Positions 52,448-60,437 of a stretch of 64,000 nucleotides of DNA are shown piece after piece. Within the stretch, counting starts at the first letter, position 1. The number at the start of each line of letters is the position of its first letter. The position numbers were made by a program, and so were the translations under genes. The notes beneath the pieces are model-generated. The model saw only the letters and a list, made by a program, of their open reading frames with translations, had not been told where the DNA came from and did no database searches. Source of the DNA: Clostridia bacterium (GTDB taxonomy: Bacteria > Bacillota > Clostridia > Oscillospirales > CAG-272); assembly GCA_017453245.1 (NCBI GenBank), contig JAFTKM010000007.1, positions 1-64,000 on the forward strand, in the 5' to 3' direction.

Positions 52448-53737
52448 TCAGATGCTCTCAAGAGCCTGCTTGAGGTCAGCGATAAGGTCGTCCTTATTCT
52501 CAATACCGCAGGAGTAGCGCACAAGGTCGCTGGACACTCCCGCCGCGATAAGCTCCTCATCGTTCATCTGTCTGTGAGTCGCGGAAGCGGGGTGAAGACA
52601 GCAGGTACGCGCGTCGGCAACGTGAGTCTCGATAGCGCCGAGCCTTAACGCCTTCATGAACTTTTCTGCAGCACTTCTGCCGCCCTTGACGCCAAAGCTG
52701 ATAACGCCGCAGGTGCCCTTCGGCATATACTTCTTAGCGAGGTCGTAATACTTGTCACCCTCAAGACCGGGGTATCTTACCCAGGAGACGTTCTCGTGAG
52801 TCTCGAGGAACTTAGCAACCGCGAGAGCGTTCGCGCAATGTCTCTCCATACGTACGTGGAGGCTCTCAAGACCGAGGCCGAGAATGAATGCGCTCTGAGG
52901 AGACTGAGTACAGCCGAAGTCACGCATAAGCTGAGCGGTGCACTTGGTGATGAACGCGCCCTCCTTGCCAAACTTCTCCGCATATGTGATGCCGTGATAG
53001 CTGTCGTCGGGAGTGCAAAGACCGGGGAATTTATCCGCGTTAGCCATCCAGTCAAAGTTGCCCGAGTCAACGATACAACCGCCAACCGCCGAGCCGTGAC
53101 CGTCCATATACTTGGTGGTCGAATGGGTAACGATATCTGCGCCCCACTCGATAGGTCTGCAGTTGATGGGAGTCGCGAAGGTGTTGTCTATGATGAGCGG
53201 AACGCCGTGAGCGTGAGCGCACTTAGCGAAGAGCTCGATGTCGAGGACGTTGAGAGCGGGGTTTGCGATAGTCTCGCCGAATACCGCCTTGGTATTAGGT
53301 CTGAATGCCGCATTAAGCTCCTCCTCGGTGGAGTCGGGAGAAACGAAGGTGAAGGAAATGCCCATCTTCTTCATAGTAACCGCAAAGAGGTTATACGAGC
53401 CGCCGTAGATAGCGGAGGACGAGATAACGTGATCGCCCGCGGATGCGATGTTGAATACCGCAAAGAAGTTTGCCGCCTGACCGGACGAGGTAAGCATAGC
53501 CGCGCTGCCGCCCTCAAGCTCGCATATCCTTGCCGCAACGGTATCGCAGGTGGGATTCTGAAGTCTGGAATAGAAGTAGCCCGATGCCTCAAGATCAAAG
53601 AGCTTGCCCATATCCTCGCTTGTAGCATACTTGAAGGTAGTGCTCTGGATGATCGGGATCTGCCTCGGCTCACCGCTCGCGGGAGAGTACCCGCCCTGAA
53701 CACAGCTTGTTTCTATCTGAACTTTTCTTTCTTTCAT
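52448..53737 (-). CDS. metY: O-acetylhomoserine sulfhydrylase
   Basis: A 429-residue PLP enzyme of the Cys/Met metabolism group that makes homocysteine from O-acetylhomoserine and sulphide. It shows YSRLQNPTCDTV, SGQAANF, the phosphate-binding SSAIYGGSYNLF, DNTFATP and the PLP lysine in HSTTKYMDGHG. Sequence around the lysine fits MetY rather than MetB or MetC. The ATG at 53737 follows AAGGAG; upstream codons overlap the promoter. No SAM riboswitch or T-box fits in the 37 bp leader. Confidence 0.93.
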   Translation of the reverse strand: MKERKVQIETSCVQGGYSPASGEPRQIPIIQSTTFKYATSEDMGKLFDLEASGYFYSRLQNPTCDTVAARICELEGGSAAMLTSSGQAANFFAVFNIASAGDHVISSSAIYGGSYNLFAVTMKKMGISFTFVSPDSTEEELNAAFRPNTKAVFGETIANPALNVLDIELFAKCAHAHGVPLIIDNTFATPINCRPIEWGADIVTHSTTKYMDGHGSAVGGCIVDSGNFDWMANADKFPGLCTPDDSYHGITYAEKFGKEGAFITKCTAQLMRDFGCTQSPQSAFILGLGLESLHVRMERHCANALAVAKFLETHENVSWVRYPGLEGDKYYDLAKKYMPKGTCGVISFGVKGGRSAAEKFMKALRLGAIETHVADARTCCLHPASATHRQMNDEELIAAGVSSDLVRYSCGIENKDDLIADLKQALESI

Positions 53738-53774
53738 TTGTTTCTCTCCTTGTTGGATACGTTCTAGCGCGATA

Positions 53775-53803
53775 ATTTTATCATACTGTACAAATCTTGT
53801 CAA
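53775..53803 (-). promoter_or_regulatory. Promoter of the metY-metA operon
   Basis: On the minus strand, TTGACA (53798-53803) and TAAAAT (53775-53780) are 17 bp apart. The leader to the start codon is under 40 bases and has no riboswitch. Confidence 0.78.
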
Positions 53804-53916
53804 GTGGTTTCGTTAATATTTTACAAAGAATAACGCGTGAACGTATGTATACGCGCCCAAAATATGCCTTTCGTATGAGGTATATGTAAAAAGATCTGAA
53901 ACTTTCGCCTCTTTCC

Positions 53917-53945
53917 TTGACTATTTACCAAAACTGTGGTAGAAT
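53917..53945 (+). promoter_or_regulatory. Promoter of the MgtC-like gene
   Basis: TTGACT at 53917-53922 and TAGAAT at 53940-53945 are 17 bp apart. The short leader leaves no space for a magnesium riboswitch. Confidence 0.7.
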
Positions 53946-53992
53946 ATACTTCCCCGACAAATCCCCAAAGATGGGGAGGAAAGGAGATATAT

Positions 53993-54706
53993 ATGAATTT
54001 TTTACTGCTTGTAACAAGCGCTCCCGTTTTTTCACTGCGTGACTTCTGTATTGCGGGCTTCAGAATCCTGCTCGCAATAATAATCGGCGGAATTATCGGT
54101 ATGGAAAGAGGCCGTCACGGACGCGCGGCAGGTATGCGTACGCATATTCTCGTGTGTATCGGCGCAACTCTGGCTTCAATGACCGGTATGTACGCATATA
54201 ATATTCTCGGCGGCACAAACGACCCGCTAAGACTCGCCGCTCAGGTAATATCCGGCATAGGATTCCTCGGTGTCGGCACCATACTTATCAAGGGTAGATT
54301 CCAGATTACCGGTCTCACCACCGCCGCAGGTATCTGGTGCGCGGCAGCCATCGGTATCGCGCTCGGTATCGGCTTCTATGAGGGAGCTATCGTAACCTTC
54401 CTCGGCTCGGTCGTCGCGGTAACCGTTATGCACCGCTTTGAATACAGAGTGACAAGACGCCACTCGAGATTCGGTATGTATATAGAGATAACCTCGGCTG
54501 AGCGGGTACGCCCTGTCATAGACTATCTTAACGAGCATTACCACGCCATAGATATGCAGATAACTCCGCCGAGAAGCGGCACGACCGGCTACGTCGGAAT
54601 TGAGGTCAACATTCTTCCCTCTTCAAAGAACCCAACCACCCCGCAGAAGGTCGCGGAAGAGCTTGAGAAGCTCGACGACGTTGTCTTTGCTCTCGAGTCA
54701 ATTTAA
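53993..54706 (+). CDS. MgtC/SapB family membrane protein
   Basis: A 237-residue protein with four or five N-terminal membrane helices and a cytoplasmic ACT-like C-terminal domain. The family signature IIGGIIGMERGRHGRAAGMRTH is centred near residue 40, followed by SGIGFLGVGTILIKG and GLTTAAGIWCAAAIGIALG. Members affect magnesium homeostasis, acid stress or ATP synthase activity; the general bacterial role is unsettled. The start is the ATG at 53993 after GGAAAGGAGATATAT. It is monocistronic, with a long terminator hairpin. Confidence 0.87.
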   Translation: MNFLLLVTSAPVFSLRDFCIAGFRILLAIIIGGIIGMERGRHGRAAGMRTHILVCIGATLASMTGMYAYNILGGTNDPLRLAAQVISGIGFLGVGTILIKGRFQITGLTTAAGIWCAAAIGIALGIGFYEGAIVTFLGSVVAVTVMHRFEYRVTRRHSRFGMYIEITSAERVRPVIDYLNEHYHAIDMQITPPRSGTTGYVGIEVNILPSSKNPTTPQKVAEELEKLDDVVFALESI

Positions 54707-54716
54707 AATCTATAAA

Positions 54717-54778
54717 ACAAAAGAACACGGTGAACGTCCGTTTTTTTGGGCGGAGAAGTTCATCGTGTTCTTTTTTGT
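54717..54778. terminator. Long bidirectional terminator
   Basis: AAGAACACGGTGAAC near 54721-54735 pairs with GTTCATCGTGTTCTT near 54758-54772, with A/T tracts on both sides. It separates convergent genes. Confidence 0.85.
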
Positions 54779-54817
54779 CAATTTCAAGTGAAGCTAAGCG
54801 ATATTGTTCAATTTGGA

Positions 54818-55480
54818 TCAAAGCAGCTTCTGTCCGTTTATCACAAGGCTGAAGGTGAGGCCGATAGCCTCCGCCGCCTGACGTGACATCTGCATTCTGC
54901 CGATGAAGATCTGGAAGTAGTCGATGACCGCGCTGATGGAGGTGTCTACCTCGAGCTCGAGGATTATCGACCTCTTATCCTCGCTTACCGTGACGGTAGA
55001 CTTCTCTACCGAATAGTTGACTCTGTCGTGAATATCGAAGGTAGAATAGTCGGAATTTCTCACACGGGTGCGCCTTACGTCGCATTTGTCCGCTATAATG
55101 AGAGCCGCCGCAACGGGGTTTACCGCCACGCCCGTGCCCTCATCGTGATTGCCTATCGCGGTGACTACGGTGGCAATCTCCTCGGCATCCATACCAAGCT
55201 TATCAAGAAGTCTGAATGCCATAACCGCGCCGCTCTGCGAGTGGTCAACACGGTTGACGAGGTTGCCTATGTCGTGTAAATACCCCGCTATCTCGGCGAG
55301 CTCGACCGTCCTCTCGTCATAGCCGAGGGTCTTCAGAATATACGCCGCTCTCTCCGACACCTTGCCGACGTGGGCAAAGCTGTGCTCGGTGTAGCCAAGA
55401 GCCTTGAGCGACTCGTCCGCCTTGGTGATATAGGTCTTAACGTCCTTATTGCTTTTGATTTGTTCAAGAGTAATTTTCAT
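54818..55480 (-). CDS. HD-domain phosphohydrolase
   Basis: A 220-residue metal-dependent hydrolase. The HD-domain histidines and aspartates appear in order: HSFAHVGKVSERA, then the HD pair in AGYLHDIGN, then HSQSGA and a late ADKCD. Such proteins hydrolyse phosphate esters or nucleotides; the substrate is unknown. The last 60 residues form a beta-rich domain (VEKSTVTVSEDKRSIILELEV in part) often present in this subgroup. It lies 8 bp after the flavodiiron gene, in one operon. Confidence 0.85.
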   Translation of the reverse strand: MKITLEQIKSNKDVKTYITKADESLKALGYTEHSFAHVGKVSERAAYILKTLGYDERTVELAEIAGYLHDIGNLVNRVDHSQSGAVMAFRLLDKLGMDAEEIATVVTAIGNHDEGTGVAVNPVAAALIIADKCDVRRTRVRNSDYSTFDIHDRVNYSVEKSTVTVSEDKRSIILELEVDTSISAVIDYFQIFIGRMQMSRQAAEAIGLTFSLVINGQKLL

Positions 55481-55488
55481 AGCTAACT

Positions 55489-56679
55489 TTAAATGGATTC
55501 CTTGATCCTATGAGCGAGCTTATCTATCAGCTCCTCGCCCTCCGCGCCGAGCGAAGACTTGAAGGAGATATCGTCCGAGATAAACTCTGTGTCCTTAAGA
55601 GAGGAAAGTATCTCTCTCATACCCTTACCTGCCGTGAGCGCCCACGAGCCGCTCTCTATGAGAGCAATCTTTCTGCCCTTAAGAGCGTGAGCCGCAAGGT
55701 CGCGAAGCAGGTTTTCCATATTAACAAACACGCCGCCGTTGTACGTCATAGACGCAAAGACGAGGTGGCTGCACTTGAAGCAGTCGGCTATTATCGCGGA
55801 GTGCTCGCTCACCGAGACGTCGTGCATAACGCACTTGATACCCATCTCCAGAAGGCGGCAGGCGAGGACGTTGGCGGCATTCTCTGTGTTACCGTACACA
55901 GAAGCGTATGCAATTACTACTCCCTGCTCCTCGGGCTTATATCCCGCCCAATGAACATATTTGTTTACATAATAGTCGATATTCTCTCTCCATACAAAGC
56001 CGTGGAGAGGACATATCATTTTAATATCAAGCGCCGACGCCTTGCCGAGAAGCTTCTCAACCTGCATACCGTACTTGCCTACGATATTACAGTAATAGCG
56101 TCTTGCCTCATCGAGATAATCACGGTCGAAGTCCACCTCATCGGCAAAGAGCGCGCCATTCAATGCGCCAAACGTGCCGAAGGCGTCAGCCGAGAAAAGG
56201 GTGCCCGTAGCCGTGTCAAAGGTCACCATAACCTCAGGCCAGTGGACCATAGGCGCCGATACGAAGGTGAGCTTGTGCTTGCCGAGGTCGAGGACGTCGC
56301 CCTCCTTGACCGTGAGAGCCTTGACCTCTGTGCCCTTAAACGCCTTTATCATATCGAGAGTCATCTTGTTGCACACCACGGTGCATTCGGGGTGGCGGAG
56401 AAGCACGTCAAGAAGAGTTGCAGAGTGGTCGGGCTCCATATGCTGGACCACAAGGTAGTCAAGGGCCCTTCCCCCAAGAGTGTGCTCCACGTTCTCTATA
56501 AAGGTGTCCGTGACCGCTCTGTCAGCGGTGTCGATGAGCGCTGTTTTCTCATCAAGTATAAGATACGAATTATAGGATATTCCGCGGGGAACGTTGTAGA
56601 CCGCCTCAAAGAGCTTGAGCCTTCTGTTATCTGCTCCCACCCAGATTATATCGTCATAGATCTTTCTTGTGCAATACAT
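55489..56679 (-). CDS. Flavodiiron protein (A-type flavoprotein)
   Basis: Reduces oxygen to water or nitric oxide to N2O with electrons from NADH through rubredoxin, protecting anaerobes. The 396-residue protein has a metallo-beta-lactamase-like diiron domain with HMEPDHS (H-x-E-x-D-H), the histidine in APMVHWPE and the aspartate in FSADAFG. A C-terminal flavodoxin domain with the FMN loop YASVYGNTENAA follows. The ATG at 56679 follows AAAGGAAA. Its function fits the nearby rubrerythrin and PerR genes. Confidence 0.93.
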   Translation of the reverse strand: MYCTRKIYDDIIWVGADNRRLKLFEAVYNVPRGISYNSYLILDEKTALIDTADRAVTDTFIENVEHTLGGRALDYLVVQHMEPDHSATLLDVLLRHPECTVVCNKMTLDMIKAFKGTEVKALTVKEGDVLDLGKHKLTFVSAPMVHWPEVMVTFDTATGTLFSADAFGTFGALNGALFADEVDFDRDYLDEARRYYCNIVGKYGMQVEKLLGKASALDIKMICPLHGFVWRENIDYYVNKYVHWAGYKPEEQGVVIAYASVYGNTENAANVLACRLLEMGIKCVMHDVSVSEHSAIIADCFKCSHLVFASMTYNGGVFVNMENLLRDLAAHALKGRKIALIESGSWALTAGKGMREILSSLKDTEFISDDISFKSSLGAEGEELIDKLAHRIKESI

Positions 56680-56696
56680 TTTTCTTTTCCTTTCGG

Positions 56697-56726
56697 GATA
56701 AGGCAAGCCATGTGATGCGCCTTATC
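56697..56726 (-). promoter_or_regulatory. Leader hairpin before the flavodiiron gene
   Basis: GATAAGGC and GCCTTATC form a perfect 8 bp inverted repeat (56697-56704, 56719-56726) just ahead of the ribosome binding site. It could be an operator or a leader stem. No clear promoter box pair was found upstream. Confidence 0.4.
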
Positions 56727-56920
56727 AATTACATTATATATTATTGCATATTTTCTCGGACAAAGTCAATAGTTTTTTCTTGGCAACAAAACAAAAAACG
56801 CCCTAGGGTTATATTTCTGCGCACGACGGTATTTTTCTCCCCTCATTTTCGTTGGACATTTGGTCTTCTGTGTCCCAAGACTGTATTTTTTTCTGTATCT
56901 TGGCCGTCTTTTTGGAAAAA
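56727..56920. other. Intergenic stretch with no recognised element
   Basis: Between the flavodiiron leader and the OadB promoter there are T-runs and the isolated palindrome CCCTAGGG. No reading frame or known RNA fold was seen. Confidence 0.4.
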
Positions 56921-56924
56921 CCTC

Positions 56925-56953
56925 TTGCAAAAATCACCGGAATAGTTTATAAT
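56925..56953 (+). promoter_or_regulatory. Promoter of the decarboxylase beta subunit gene
   Basis: TTGCAA at 56925-56930 and TATAAT at 56948-56953 are 17 bp apart, 39 bp ahead of the start codon. Confidence 0.7.
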
Positions 56954-56992
56954 TAATTGATTTAAAAATAAAACAGAAAAGGACGAAAAACC

Positions 56993-58114
56993 ATGAAAGA
57001 ACTTCTCAGTCTCTTTGACGGTCTTCTCGCCTTCGGCCAGGACGGCAACTGGAAGATGATCGTAATGTGGATAATCGGCGGCGTGCTGATCTATCTTGCG
57101 ATCAAAAAGGAGATGGAGCCTACTCTCCTCCTCCCCATCGGCTTCGGTTGTATCATTATGAACTTCCCCGGCTCCGGCGCAGCAGGACCTCTCGAAACGC
57201 TCTACAATGCGGGTATCGCAAACGAGCTCTTCCCTCTCATCCTCTTCATCGGTATCGGCGCGATGATCGACTTCGGTCCTCTGCTCTCTAACCCCAAGAT
57301 GATGATATTCGGTGCTGCTGCTCAGTTCGGTATCTTCTTTACCCTCTGTATGGCATCTATCTTCTTCCCCGACTTCAGAGATTACGCTTCCATCGCGATA
57401 ATCGGTGCGGCTGACGGTCCTACCTCTATCGTAGTTGCAAACAAGCTCGGCTCTCAGTACGTCGGCGCGATTACGGTTGCGGCATACTCGTATATGGCGC
57501 TTGTGCCTATCATTCAGCCCCCCGTAATCAAGGCTCTCACCACCGAGAACGAGAGAAAGATAAGAATGACCTACAGACCTAAGAACGTTTCCAAGACAAC
57601 GAAGATTCTCTTCCCCATCATAATCACCGTTGTTGCTTGTATCTTCGCTCCCGATGCAGGTGCTCTTATCGGCTTCCTTATGTTCGGTAACCTCATCCGT
57701 GAGTGTGGCGTTCTCGATTCTCTTTCAGAGACCGCGCAGAAGGTGCTTGCAAACCTTATCACCATCTTCCTCGGAATCACCATCGCCTTCAATATGACCG
57801 CGGCTCAGTTCCTCAACGTGAACACTCTTCTCATTATGGGACTCGGTCTTATCGCGTTCATCGTTGATACCGCAGGCGGTGTTCTCTTCGGTAAACTCTA
57901 CAATGTATTTGCCAAGGAAAAGATCAATCCCATGATCGGTGCGGCAGGTATCTCCGCATTCCCCATGGCAGGCCGTATCGTACATAAGATGGGTCTTAAG
58001 GAGGATCCTCAGAACTTCCTTCTTATGCACTCCATCGGTGTAAACGTTTCGGGACAGATCGCTTCGGTTATCGCGGGCGCGCTTATCCTCAAGATATTCG
58101 TTCCCATGCTTTGA
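56993..58114 (+). CDS. oadB: Sodium-translocating decarboxylase beta subunit
   Basis: The membrane subunit that couples decarboxylation of a biotin-bound carboxyl group to sodium export, as in oxaloacetate, methylmalonyl-CoA or glutaconyl-CoA decarboxylases. The 373-residue chain has about nine membrane helices and the family signature IIGAADGPTSIVVAN, whose aspartate (D141 here) is the sodium and proton site. AGGVLFGKLYN and GAAGISAFPMAGRI are also conserved. The alpha (carboxyltransferase) and biotin subunits are not next to it; only a short OadG-like gene follows. The exact substrate class is therefore open. Confidence 0.93.
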   Translation: MKELLSLFDGLLAFGQDGNWKMIVMWIIGGVLIYLAIKKEMEPTLLLPIGFGCIIMNFPGSGAAGPLETLYNAGIANELFPLILFIGIGAMIDFGPLLSNPKMMIFGAAAQFGIFFTLCMASIFFPDFRDYASIAIIGAADGPTSIVVANKLGSQYVGAITVAAYSYMALVPIIQPPVIKALTTENERKIRMTYRPKNVSKTTKILFPIIITVVACIFAPDAGALIGFLMFGNLIRECGVLDSLSETAQKVLANLITIFLGITIAFNMTAAQFLNVNTLLIMGLGLIAFIVDTAGGVLFGKLYNVFAKEKINPMIGAAGISAFPMAGRIVHKMGLKEDPQNFLLMHSIGVNVSGQIASVIAGALILKIFVPML

Positions 58115-58132
58115 TTGTAAGGAGGATTTGAA

Positions 58133-58294
58133 ATGTTGAATTTTTACTTTGAACCCTTTGAATTCGTAAAGAATCTCAAGTATATGGGCATCGGCATGCT
58201 CGGTGTTTTCATCATCGTAGGTGTTATAATGGCAGCCACCTATCTTACCGGCTATCTCACCAACAAGCTCGCAAAGCCCTCCGACGACGAATAA
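58133..58294 (+). CDS. 53-residue single-helix protein, OadG-like gamma subunit
   Basis: A short gene with a strong AAGGAGG site 7 bases before its ATG. The 53-residue product has one membrane helix at about 18-40 (IGMLGVFIIVGVIMAATYLT) and a charged end (KPSDDE). OadG/MmdD gamma subunits of sodium-pump decarboxylases are also short single-helix proteins that hold the complex together, though they are usually about 80-120 residues with a longer C-terminal tail. Directly following oadB by 18 bp, it is probably the gamma subunit in reduced form. Confidence 0.72.
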   Translation: MLNFYFEPFEFVKNLKYMGIGMLGVFIIVGVIMAATYLTGYLTNKLAKPSDDE

Positions 58295-58309
58295 TTAAAA
58301 ACGCAAAGC

Positions 58310-58342
58310 AAAGCGGAGGCAATACGTTGCCTCCGCTTTTTA
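58310..58342 (+). terminator. Terminator after the decarboxylase genes
   Basis: AAGCGGAGGCAA (58311-58322) and TTGCCTCCGCTT (58327-58338) form a perfect 12 bp stem with a TACG loop and a T-run. Confidence 0.92.
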
Positions 58343-58343
58343 T

Positions 58344-58380
58344 AAACAACGGTTAGATACGGAAATTCTAACCGTTGTTT
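58344..58380. repeat. Perfect 14 bp hairpin of unknown role
   Basis: AAACAACGGTTAGA (58344-58357) and TCTAACCGTTGTTT (58367-58380) surround a nine-base loop, directly after the terminator. No T-run follows. Confidence 0.6.
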
Positions 58381-58420
58381 ACATTTTATTCGCTTTTTTA
58401 GCATTCTCTATACACAAATC

Positions 58421-58463
58421 AAAAAAACGAGGACTCAGCATTTAGCCAAGCCCTCGTTTTTTT
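58421..58463 (-). terminator. Terminator of the perR-rubrerythrin unit
   Basis: On the minus strand, AAACGAGG and CCTCGTTT arms (58421-58432, 58452-58463) enclose a loop with a T-run after the stem, just past the rubrerythrin stop. Confidence 0.8.
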
Positions 58464-58477
58464 ATAACTCGGGAGAA

Positions 58478-59011
58478 TTAATAGTTCTCTTTTCTAACCT
58501 CAAAGTAGGACTGAGGATGAGCGCATACGGGACAAGCCGCGGGAGCCTTGGTGCCCATCACGAGGTGACCGCAGTTGCGGCACTCCCACATAGTCATCTC
58601 GGACTTCTCAAATACCTGCTGGAGCTCTACGTTGGAAAGGAGCTTTCTGTATCTCTCCTCGTGAGCCTTCTCAATAGCGGCAACTGCTCTGAACTGACGA
58701 GCAAGAGCGGTGAAGCCCTCCTCCTCTGCTTCCTTAGCGAAGGTGTCGTACATATCGGTCCACTCGTAGTTCTCGCCCTCTGCTGCTGCAAGAAGGTTGC
58801 CTGCGGTGTTGCTAAGTCCGCCAAGAGCCTTAAACCAGAGCTTAGCGTGCTCCTTCTCGTTCTCTGCGGTCTCAAGGAAGATAGCCGCGATCTGCTCGTA
58901 GCCTTCCTTCTTTGCTACGGATGCGAAGTAGGTATACTTGTTTCTTGCCTGGGACTCACCTGCGAAGGCGGTCATAAGGTTCTGTTCGGTCTTTGTGCCC
59001 TTAAGATTCAT
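58478..59011 (-). CDS. rbr: Rubrerythrin
   Basis: Reduces hydrogen peroxide in anaerobes. The 177-residue protein has the four-helix diiron domain with ligands in [24 protein letters not shown] and [12 protein letters not shown]-terminal rubredoxin-like iron site follows with CRNCG and CPVC. Length is standard. It lies 64 bp after perR on the same strand and is likely transcribed from the perR promoter, so it should rise when PerR is released by peroxide. Confidence 0.95.
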   Translation of the reverse strand: MNLKGTKTEQNLMTAFAGESQARNKYTYFASVAKKEGYEQIAAIFLETAENEKEHAKLWFKALGGLSNTAGNLLAAAEGENYEWTDMYDTFAKEAEEEGFTALARQFRAVAAIEKAHEERYRKLLSNVELQQVFEKSEMTMWECRNCGHLVMGTKAPAACPVCAHPQSYFEVRKENY

Positions 59012-59075
59012 GGTTGTGTTCTCCTTGGTAAAATTCTTTTTTAATTATAGACTTTTTGAGTGTGGGTTATGCGCT

Positions 59076-59453
59076 TTAGCCGCATTTACCCTCGCGAGCC
59101 TTGCAGGCGTCGCATAAATAACGAACCTTCAATTCATATGAGTTGAAGTCGGAGCCGATAGCCTCGGATATCATCTTATCGAAGCCCTCAAGATTGAAGT
59201 CCTTCACACCCCCGCACTCCTCGCAGATCATATGACCGTGAGGAATATAGGAGTTGTCATACCTGTCCGAGAGAGAATCGCCGGTGATCCTTCTGATCAG
59301 CTTCTCAGCCTCGAGCACCTTAAGGTTGTTGTAAACCGTGGCTCTCGATATGCCGGGAAGTCTTTCCTTGGCGAGGGTGAAGATCTCCTCTGCGGTATGA
59401 TGACACATGTCCGAGCGTATCACCTCTAAGATAACTGCTCTCTGCTTTGTCAA
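59076..59453 (-). CDS. perR: Fur-family repressor, PerR-like
   Basis: A 125-residue metal-dependent repressor. The winged helix includes HHTAEEIF and ISRATVYNNLKVLE, and the C-terminal half has the metal region PHGHMICEECG and a second CDAC, giving the two CxxC pairs of the structural zinc. The start appears to be TTG at 59453, since an in-frame stop lies three codons before it and no ATG is nearer. Placement before rubrerythrin, and twin dyads in its promoter, argue for PerR rather than Fur or Zur. Confidence 0.88.
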   Translation of the reverse strand: MTKQRAVILEVIRSDMCHHTAEEIFTLAKERLPGISRATVYNNLKVLEAEKLIRRITGDSLSDRYDNSYIPHGHMICEECGGVKDFNLEGFDKMISEAIGSDFNSYELKVRYLCDACKAREGKCG

Positions 59454-59486
59454 AGTGTATCACTCCGTTTAGTTGATTGAATGGTT

Positions 59487-59558
59487 TTTAGACTCATTCT
59501 AAATTAATTATACACAAGGAAAATAGGTTTGTCAATAGATTTTTAGAAAAATTCTAAA
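59487..59558 (-). promoter_or_regulatory. perR promoter with two PerR-type boxes
   Basis: On the minus strand, TTGACA (59530-59535) and TATAAT (59507-59512) are 17 bp apart. Two 17 bp dyads of form TTTAGA-N5-TCTAAA lie at 59542-59558, upstream of -35, and at 59487-59503, downstream of -10. Both resemble PerR boxes and imply autoregulation. Confidence 0.78.
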
Positions 59559-60434
59559 TTATTTTTTGTATCCCGCAATGTCCCTCTCGGGAATGAACTC
59601 ATCATCAAGCGGTATGCCGTAGACTCTCTCGTAGCACTCACGCTTTGCCGCTACGTCGAGCGCGTGCATTCTGTCTCTTCTTTCTCTGAAGGGGAGCGAC
59701 TCGTCGGGATATATCGGCTTCATCACGTGGAATACGTATTTGATCTTATAAAAGCCGCAGTCGTCAAGCTCATCACACTCTCTCATCTCGGCAAAGCAAG
59801 GTATGACGGGGACGCCAAACTCGGCGGCATACTGATACGCGCCTATGCGGAATTCCCTCGGCTTCTTGTAGTTAAACCACATCTCCTGCTCGGGATAGAT
59901 AAGCACAAGCTCCCCGCCCTCGAGCCTTTCCTTCAAGGCGGGCTTGAGATTTCTTGCCATATATGAAAGATTCGATGAGACGGGCATCGTGTTGCAGTTG
60001 CGCATTAGGAAGCCGAAGAAGCCCTTCATAAATATATTACTCTGTTGAACAACGATGCTGAGCTCCTTTTCTCTGCCCGCGCACATAGCCATAAGCCAGG
60101 TGAGTGTACAGTCCATAGGATTAAAGTGGTTAGAGGTTATTATCGCGCCGTCCTTAGCCTCTGCGAGATTTTCAAGTCCGACTATCTCGGTCTCGGAATT
60201 CAGCATAAACGTCGCCTTGTTTGCTATCGCACGCGCGACGGCGCGTTTTAATCTATTGATAGACTTTTTTCTGAGATTGTCAAAGGGGACTATTTTTCTC
60301 TTTATCTCCCTTTCGCTCGGCATCGGGTCGCCTATCTCGACCTTGCGGAAGCTGTCGCCGTCCTCGAGCGCTCTTTTGATATTGTCAATGACCTCGAGCC
60401 TCTCGCGGCGCTTTTTCTCGTTTACCCTTTTCAT
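59559..60434 (-). CDS. Lysophospholipid acyltransferase (PlsC family)
   Basis: A 291-residue acyltransferase of the 1-acylglycerol-3-phosphate group, acting at the membrane. The catalytic block is SNHFNPMD (NHx4D), and the phosphate-binding block reads YPEQEMWF, a known variant in which EGTRS is replaced. About 60 charged N-terminal residues precede the fold. The stop lies directly beside the upstream PerR box, and the GT8 gene ends 3 bp ahead, so GT8 and this gene form one unit with a possible role in envelope lipids or lipid-linked glycans. Confidence 0.86.
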   Translation of the reverse strand: MKRVNEKKRRERLEVIDNIKRALEDGDSFRKVEIGDPMPSEREIKRKIVPFDNLRKKSINRLKRAVARAIANKATFMLNSETEIVGLENLAEAKDGAIITSNHFNPMDCTLTWLMAMCAGREKELSIVVQQSNIFMKGFFGFLMRNCNTMPVSSNLSYMARNLKPALKERLEGGELVLIYPEQEMWFNYKKPREFRIGAYQYAAEFGVPVIPCFAEMRECDELDDCGFYKIKYVFHVMKPIYPDESLPFRERRDRMHALDVAAKRECYERVYGIPLDDEFIPERDIAGYKK

Positions 60435-60437
60435 CCG

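Noticed and set aside
53738..53774. SAM riboswitch or T-box before metY
   Set aside because: The leader between promoter and start codon is under 40 bases, too short for either, and no conserved T-box or SAM motifs are seen.
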